The notes below the pieces were generated by a model. It searched no databases. It was given only the letters and a program-made list of their open reading frames with translations, and was not told where the DNA came from. The translations under genes were made by a program, and so were the position numbers. Positions 6,456-10,716 of a stretch of 10,716 bases of DNA are shown piece by piece. The stretch is from Planctomycetota bacterium (GTDB lineage: Bacteria > Planctomycetota > UBA1135 > UBA2386), in NCBI GenBank assembly GCA_003235605.1, contig QJVU01000004.1:1-10716 (forward strand), in the 5' to 3' direction. Position 1 is the first letter of the stretch. Every line of letters starts with the position of its first letter.

Positions 6456-8102
6456 CTAACGGGTCACCGCGCAATCCTCCCGACGTCGTCGCAGCTCGTC
6501 CACTCCCTTTGGCGTGAGGCCTGTGCAGCCTTTCAGGTTCAGCCTGCGGAGTCGGGTCAACCCGGCCATGTGCTGCAGCCCTCGATCGGTGATGCCATCG
6601 CAGCCGGCAAGGTCCAGCTCCTCCAGGTTCTTGAACCCGGCGAGCGCTTTCATGGCCTTGTCGTCGATAGCCCGGCAGCGGGCCAGGCGCATGACCTCGA
6701 GGGCTGCGCCGGCGACGATCGGGTCCTCGCTGCGGATGAAGTGGAAGACCGCAAAGCCGTCGACGCTGACGTTGGTACCCGACAGGTCCAGGTGCTGCAG
6801 CCTCGTCAGGTTGGCGAAGCCTGCAAGCGCATGGTTCATGTCCAAGAAGCTGTCGCGCAGGTCCAGGGATAGCAACGATGTGCAGCGCTGCAGCTCCAAC
6901 AGGCCGCCGGTCGTGACCTGTCCGAGGGGCCGCCCGGAGAGGTCGAGGGACTCCAGGGAGCGGATGCCCGCGATCGCCCGGATGCCCAGGTCGTTGAGGT
7001 TGCGGGCCCGGGACAGGTTCAGCCTGCGCAGCTTGTGGGTGGCCTGGAACGCCTCGAAGGCGACAACGGCGCGCCGGGTAGCACCGGACAGATCCAGACG
7101 CGACAGCTCGGGAAGGGCAGCGAGGTGCTCGAGGAAGCTGTCCTCGACACGGCTGTCGTTCAACCGGATGTGCTGCAGGCTGCGCAGCTTCGCGACGTGG
7201 CTCAGACCCCGGCCGACGATGGTCTTTGAGCAGCCTTCCAGGTCCAGGCGCGTGACCCTGGGGAAACGCTCCAGCAACGCCAGGTCCTCGTCCCGCAACC
7301 CGTAGCAGGTCAGATCCTGGATGTCGCCCGGGATAGCGTCCGGACCCGTGCGCTCCAGGTCGGCGCGGGTGAAAACCACGCCCTGCTGGCAGCGCGCGCG
7401 ATCCTCGGCCTTCTGGACCAGGGGTGTGAGCGCCTTTGCCAGCTCCCACCCCACCGCCTGGTCGCCGATCCCGGCGACGCCCAGGCGCGGGCTTCCCTGG
7501 AGGAACAGCGAGGCCAGCATGTACCGCCCGTCCCGCATCTGCAGCCGGATGTTGTTGGGCCAGTCCCAGCCAGCCGGTGCCGTTGGGCTCGTGTTCCGCA
7601 CCATCAGGTCCGTGAGGCGCGCGACCTCGCTTGCCTCGCGGATCTCCAGGGGAGCCGTCGAGCCCGCCGCGAACCGGTGGCTGTGCTCCCTGGTGGCGAG
7701 GATCTCGATCGTGATGGCCTCCACCCGGCTCAGGTACTTCAGGAACTCCGCCCGGGTTCGCGGACGCAGCACGGAGTCCTTCGCCTCCGGCTCTTGGATC
7801 GGTACCTCGGCGGGATCACCGCTCTGAGTATTCAGGTGGTGGATCCACCAGGCTACACCGATGCCGAAGAGCAGCACCGCCGCGGCAATCCAGAACCGCC
7901 CTGAGCCGGGTCCCGCCTGGGCCGCCTCCGCCGCCTGCGCCGCCTCCGCAGCATGGGTGGCAGCCGCCCGTCGCTGGTTCGTACTGGCCGCCAGGATCCG
8001 GTGTCGAAGATCCGGAGCCCGCACGTTGCCCACTTCCTCCTCGAGGGCGACCTCCAGCAGGCGAAGCTCAGGGGCCGGGTCCGGGTGAGTGTGAGTGTTC
8101 AT
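6456..8102 (-). CDS. Membrane-anchored leucine-rich-repeat protein, candidate anti-sigma factor or sensor
   Basis: The protein has 548 residues. The start at 8102 follows a GGAGGAG site and overlaps the sigma-factor stop as ATGA. Residues 1-66 should be cytoplasmic, with an acidic helix (LRLLEVALEEEV) and PDLRHRILAAS at 30-40. That pattern is common near the N-terminus of proteins paired with planctomycete sigma factors. An Ala/Glu/Gln repeat (51-63) leads to one membrane segment at 70-87 (FWIAAAVLLFGIGVAWWI). Residues about 110-240 form an outer domain I do not recognise. Residues 283-540 hold ten leucine-rich repeats with strand motifs at 286, 312, 336, 361, 386, 413, 438, 471, 496 and 521, mostly 24-27 residues apart. 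Several are the cysteine-containing type (LDLAGCDGITDRGL). The topology and translational coupling suggest that it binds the sigma factor inside and senses something outside. No HxxxCxxC zinc motif is present, so this role is inference. Confidence 0.88.
   Translation of the reverse strand: MNTHTHPDPAPELRLLEVALEEEVGNVRAPDLRHRILAASTNQRRAAATHAAEAAQAAEAAQAGPGSGRFWIAAAVLLFGIGVAWWIHHLNTQSGDPAEVPIQEPEAKDSVLRPRTRAEFLKYLSRVEAITIEILATREHSHRFAAGSTAPLEIREASEVARLTDLMVRNTSPTAPAGWDWPNNIRLQMRDGRYMLASLFLQGSPRLGVAGIGDQAVGWELAKALTPLVQKAEDRARCQQGVVFTRADLERTGPDAIPGDIQDLTCYGLRDEDLALLERFPRVTRLDLEGCSKTIVGRGLSHVAKLRSLQHIRLNDSRVEDSFLEHLAALPELSRLDLSGATRRAVVAFEAFQATHKLRRLNLSRARNLNDLGIRAIAGIRSLESLDLSGRPLGQVTTGGLLELQRCTSLLSLDLRDSFLDMNHALAGFANLTRLQHLDLSGTNVSVDGFAVFHFIRSEDPIVAGAALEVMRLARCRAIDDKAMKALAGFKNLEELDLAGCDGITDRGLQHMAGLTRLRRLNLKGCTGLTPKGVDELRRRREDCAVTR
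7917..7952 (-). repeat. Two tandem 18-base repeats (AAEAAQ) before the membrane segment
   Basis: Two adjacent 18-base units (7935-7952 and 7917-7934) match at 16 of 18 positions. Each encodes Ala-Ala-Glu-Ala-Ala-Gln, at residues 51-56 and 57-62 of the LRR protein. They would form a helical linker between the cytoplasmic N-terminus and the membrane segment. In-frame slippage could change its length. Confidence 0.8.
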
Positions 8103-8653
8103 GATCTCCTCCGCTTCTCGATACATGCTCGGAGCTGCTCCTTCACCCGGCGCAAGAGCGTCTTGACACCCTGCTCCGACAGCGACATCGCCGCCGCCAT
8201 TTCTTGGCGCGTGCACGCTTCCTCGTAGCGCAGGCGCAGCACCTTCTGACCGCGACGTCCGAGCCCTTCCAGACAGTGCCGAAGCGCTGTCAGGTAACTG
8301 TCCCCCAGGTCCGGGTGCGTCTGCAGCTCGTAGACCGCGTCCAGGTCGAGGTCGAGGAGGCTCACCACCTCGCGGCGTCGCCGTCGCTGACGCAGGTACA
8401 GGAAGTAGAGATTCCGGGCAGTGGTACGCAACCAGGCCAGGCCCTGAGCTTCCGCACGGTCGGGAACGTCATGATGGAGCGCGGCCAGGAAGGTCTCCTG
8501 GGCGAGATCTTCGGCAAGGGATGCCGCAGCACCCAGGTAGCGCAGGTAGCGCCAGACATAGTGCTGGTGACGGTGGATCCAGTCGGCCGGACTTTGGTTC
8601 TCGGCATCTGCCGGCCGGTCGTGGGCCGTACGGGAACGGGGCATGGATGGCAT
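8099..8653 (-). CDS. ECF-type RNA polymerase sigma factor (sigma-70 family)
   Basis: The protein has 184 residues, a normal length for an ECF sigma factor. Region 2 spans about residues 24-92 and holds LAEDLAQETFLAAL at 46-59, the family's most conserved segment, followed by AWLRTTARNLYFLYLRQRRRRR. Region 4 spans about 118-178, with a helix-turn-helix in RQEMAAAMSLSEQGVKTLLRRV. Regions 1.1 and 3 are absent, as expected. The protein should direct RNA polymerase to a dedicated promoter set in response to an envelope or external signal. The ATG at 8653 is preferred. GTG at 8656 and ATG at 8644 are alternatives, and the nearest Shine-Dalgarno-like AGGAGG (8675-8680) is about 21 bases away. The gene begins 54 bases after the upstream beta-sandwich gene and overlaps the LRR gene by four bases. 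I cannot assign it to a numbered ECF group by eye. Confidence 0.92.
   Translation of the reverse strand: MPSMPRSRTAHDRPADAENQSPADWIHRHQHYVWRYLRYLGAAASLAEDLAQETFLAALHHDVPDRAEAQGLAWLRTTARNLYFLYLRQRRRRREVVSLLDLDLDAVYELQTHPDLGDSYLTALRHCLEGLGRRGQKVLRLRYEEACTRQEMAAAMSLSEQGVKTLLRRVKEQLRACIEKRRRS
8106..8112 (-). promoter_or_regulatory. Ribosome-binding site of the LRR gene, inside the sigma-factor gene
   Basis: GGAGGAG on the minus strand spans the last arginine codons of the sigma factor, and its GGAGG core ends 5 bases before the ATG at 8102. With the ATGA stop/start overlap (8099-8102), this supports coupled translation of the two proteins. Confidence 0.8.
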
Positions 8654-8707
8654 CACCCAACAGGATGCCTGCTCCCTCCTTTTGGGGTCATGAAAAACAC
8701 GATCCTG
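8654..8707 (-). other. 54-base spacer upstream of the sigma factor, with a 12-codon mini-ORF
   Basis: A short frame from ATG at 8691 to TGA at 8653-8655 encodes 12 residues (MTPKGGSRHPVG). Its stop overlaps the sigma-factor ATG as TGATG. It contains an AGGAGG at 8675-8680, and no ribosome-binding site precedes it. It could be a chance frame or a small leader that couples translation into the sigma gene. I see no clear terminator or promoter in the spacer, so co-transcription with the upstream gene is plausible. Confidence 0.3.
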
Positions 8708-10716
8708 CTACCGGACCTGGAGATCCCTCTCGGCTCGTTGTCCTGGCAGCAGCTCGACAAGGAGCTCCCCGTCCCCGGCGCGACCGTCCTCATCGTGCAC
8801 GGTGACGCGGTACCTGCCTGCCGGCAGCCCCCCGATGCGCGCAATGCCCCTGGTGTCGCTTCTCGTGTCCAGATGGGGCAGCCGCAGCCCTTCCCAGGTC
8901 GCCACACTGACCCGGCGACCCGCCAGGAGAGCTTGCGCCGCGTCTCGGATACGAACATCCAGTCTGCCCGCCTTGTGCAGCGCGAGGCTTGCCGTGGCTT
9001 CTGGTTGACCGGCAACCACCCGGACGACGGTCTTGCCGGCGAGGTCGTGGCGGCGGGACCAACCGACGGCGAACAGGTGGTACTCGCCGGGGGGGACCCC
9101 GAGGAACTCGAACCTCCCGTCGGCATCGGCGATCGCCTGGCCCTGCGGGTTGCCCTTCTCCGCCGGCACCGCAAGCAACACGACCCTGGCCATGCCGCCG
9201 CCCGACGAGGACATGGCCAGGGACGTGACCTCGCCGCGAATGGCCTGCGACGGCAGGTCGATCGTGATTCCGGCACGTCGGCCTGCATCATCCCACCGGA
9301 TGGTCCGGGGCAACGCGAGGGGTTTGTCGCCGTCCTCGCTCAAGACGACCAGCAACCAGCGATCGCCAGGATTGCCGACAACGGTGGCGGCACCGTTCCG
9401 GATCGGGACACACGTCACCATGTTGTCAGCGCCCTCGGGCCCAGCCAGCAACAGCCCCGCAGCCAGCGGCTTGCCGCCGCGACGAATCTGCAGCCGTACG
9501 CAGTCGCCTTTGCCAGCGCCCTCTGCATTCAGCGCAATGCACACCCTGGTTCCGGCGACCACGTCCACACGGCAATCTGCAACCTGTCCTCCGCCTTCCG
9601 CCGTGGGCCCCACGAGCCGGACGTGGTACCTGTCCGCGGGCAGGCGGTCGAAGCGGAAGCCACCGCGCGGATCGGTGGTCGTGCACAACGGCAACTCGAG
9701 GTGCCCTCCCATGAGAGCGATCTGCCGCGAACCAGCCGCCTCCCCATGGAGCCTTCCCTCGATGACCGCGTCGTGATCCAACCAGATGACGGCGTTCCGC
9801 GCCGGGCCATCGGGCGTCACCCCCAAGACGATCGACGTGCGACCGGCGGCCGCGGGCTGCGTGCGCAGGGCTTTCAAGGAGTAGCGGCCGGGAGCGAGGC
9901 CTTGGATTGCAAAGGCGCCTTCGGAGTCCGTCCGAACCCGGAGCCTGGGGCAGACGGTCTCGAGCCAACCGGCATCGGCGGGGCTGCAGGAGACCCAGGC
10001 GTCGGCCACCCTCCTGCCCTGGGAGTCGACGACGCGGCCGCGCACACCCAAGGCCGGCCGCAGCTCCACGACACCAAGGTCCGTGCTGCCGAGCTCGCGC
10101 TCCACGGGGGCCAACCCCGGACCGGAGAACCGGACCACCCGCGCTTCGGCTGGTGGAGGTTCCAGGTGCAGGAGGCCGTCGGGCCCAGGTGTCACCCGTT
10201 CTCCACCCAGGACCGCGAAGCCATCGTGGCTCGGAACGCCGAACAGGACCCGGATCCGCGAGGGAAGGCGACGGGGGGAACGCATCACCATCCTCGCGGA
10301 GATCCCGGGTCGCCGCGCAAGCACGATCGGCTTCGCTGCGAGTTCCTGGATCGGGAGGGTGGTCTCCTCGTGTCCTGCTGCCGTGACCATGACCGCCGTC
10401 GAAGCCGCCGCAACCCAGAGCTCGAAGCACCCTGCGTCGTCGGTCGTCGTTTCCGTGAGGGCCGACGGCAGGTCCCCCCGACTCGCCGGGCCCATGCTCC
10501 TTCCGCCGAGAGCGACAACGTGTGCCCCCGGAAGGGGACGGCCGGTCTCGTCCACGACCCGGCCCCCAAGGCGGCTGCCGGTTTGCAGCTGCAAGTGCAG
10601 CTCGCTGGTCACACCGGCCTCCAGCTCCTGGGTACCCGCCACTGGCGGACCGCGCCTGCCGCTCGCCAAGACGCACCATCTACCTGGCAGCATCCCCGCC
10701 AGGGTGCAGACACCGT
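8708..10716 (-). CDS. Large protein of repeated carboxypeptidase-regulatory-like beta-sandwich domains; 5' partial
   Basis: The frame is open from the right edge of the window to a TAG at 8708-8710, about 669 residues. The first visible Met (10693) lies inside LAGMLPGRWCVLASG, which reads like the end of a preceding repeat, so the true start is almost certainly beyond the window. Counted from that Met, domains of the carboxypeptidase-regulatory type occur at about 40-110 (LGGRVVDETGRPLPGA), 215-270 (VRGRVVDSQGRRVADA, then LAPGRYSLKA), 308-362, 484-545 (DADGRFEFLGVPPGEYHL) and 575-635 (GLPAGRYRVTVHDEDG). Each pairs a GxVxDxxGxPxxxA strand with a DxxGxFxxxxLPPGxYxV end. No catalytic motif or membrane segment is visible. 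Such domains are usually exported and may bind ligands, but the function is unknown. Its stop is 54 bases before the sigma-factor start on the same strand, so it may be in the same operon. Confidence 0.85.
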   Translation of the reverse strand, partial: GVCTLAGMLPGRWCVLASGRRGPPVAGTQELEAGVTSELHLQLQTGSRLGGRVVDETGRPLPGAHVVALGGRSMGPASRGDLPSALTETTTDDAGCFELWVAAASTAVMVTAAGHEETTLPIQELAAKPIVLARRPGISARMVMRSPRRLPSRIRVLFGVPSHDGFAVLGGERVTPGPDGLLHLEPPPAEARVVRFSGPGLAPVERELGSTDLGVVELRPALGVRGRVVDSQGRRVADAWVSCSPADAGWLETVCPRLRVRTDSEGAFAIQGLAPGRYSLKALRTQPAAAGRTSIVLGVTPDGPARNAVIWLDHDAVIEGRLHGEAAGSRQIALMGGHLELPLCTTTDPRGGFRFDRLPADRYHVRLVGPTAEGGGQVADCRVDVVAGTRVCIALNAEGAGKGDCVRLQIRRGGKPLAAGLLLAGPEGADNMVTCVPIRNGAATVVGNPGDRWLLVVLSEDGDKPLALPRTIRWDDAGRRAGITIDLPSQAIRGEVTSLAMSSSGGGMARVVLLAVPAEKGNPQGQAIADADGRFEFLGVPPGEYHLFAVGWSRRHDLAGKTVVRVVAGQPEATASLALHKAGRLDVRIRDAAQALLAGRRVSVATWEGLRLPHLDTRSDTRGIARIGGLPAGRYRVTVHDEDGRAGDGELLVELLPGQRAERDLQVR

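Noticed and set aside
3824..6517. Two long plus-strand frames (3824-5152 and 5159-6517) opposite the protease
   Set aside because: The protease frame has signal peptide, HEWGH motif and ordered domains. The opposite frames are Arg/Gly/Ala-rich, without motifs.
8102..8216. Longer N-terminus for the LRR protein, starting upstream of 8102
   Set aside because: The longer form would overlap the sigma gene by over 100 bases and lacks a ribosome-binding site. The start at 8102 has a strong site and the ATGA overlap.
9426..10679. 417-codon minus-strand frame overlapping the beta-sandwich gene
   Set aside because: It is out of frame with the clear repeated domains and is Arg/Gly/Pro-rich without structure.
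1..10716. tRNA or rRNA genes, CRISPR arrays, insertion sequences, attachment sites
   Set aside because: I found no short regularly spaced repeats, transposase motifs, terminal inverted repeats or structural RNA signatures, and there is little non-coding space to hold them.

Overview
This is a GC-rich bacterial window, densely packed with genes, and no stretch over 300 bases lacks one. It most likely comes from a planctomycete. The reasons are an extracytoplasmic-function (ECF) sigma factor beside unusual membrane proteins, large secreted proteins built from carboxypeptidase-regulatory-like beta-sandwiches and ELWxxDGT repeats, and a C-terminal module shared by two secreted proteins. That module is of a type I associate with planctomycete exported proteins. 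Myxobacteria also carry ELW-repeat proteins, so the phylum is an inference.

Layout. Positions 1-345 (+) are the 3' end of a gene that starts outside the window; a strong hairpin follows its stop. Positions 420-2144 (+) encode a secreted ELW-repeat, probably beta-propeller, protein. Positions 2169-2774 (-) encode a small single-pass membrane protein that converges on it. Positions 2803-3645 (+) encode an exported M23/LytM-type metallopeptidase, divergent from the small membrane gene with only 28 bases between the chosen starts. Four minus-strand genes fill the rest, read right to left: a large protein of repeated carboxypeptidase-regulatory-like domains (8708-10716, 5' end outside the window), an ECF sigma factor (8099-8653), a membrane-anchored leucine-rich-repeat protein (6456-8102), and a secreted fungalysin/thermolysin-like protease (3662-6337).

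How they may work together. The sigma factor and LRR protein overlap by four bases (ATGA), with the second ribosome-binding site inside the end of the sigma gene, so they are very likely co-translated. The LRR protein has a cytoplasmic N-terminus, one membrane segment and an outer LRR domain. That is the topology expected of an anti-sigma factor or sensor, although no classical zinc anti-sigma motif is visible. It is the best candidate here for an undescribed regulatory system. The upstream beta-sandwich protein and the downstream protease may be a partner or targets, but the sequence does not prove this. All function calls come from motifs read by eye, without database searches.
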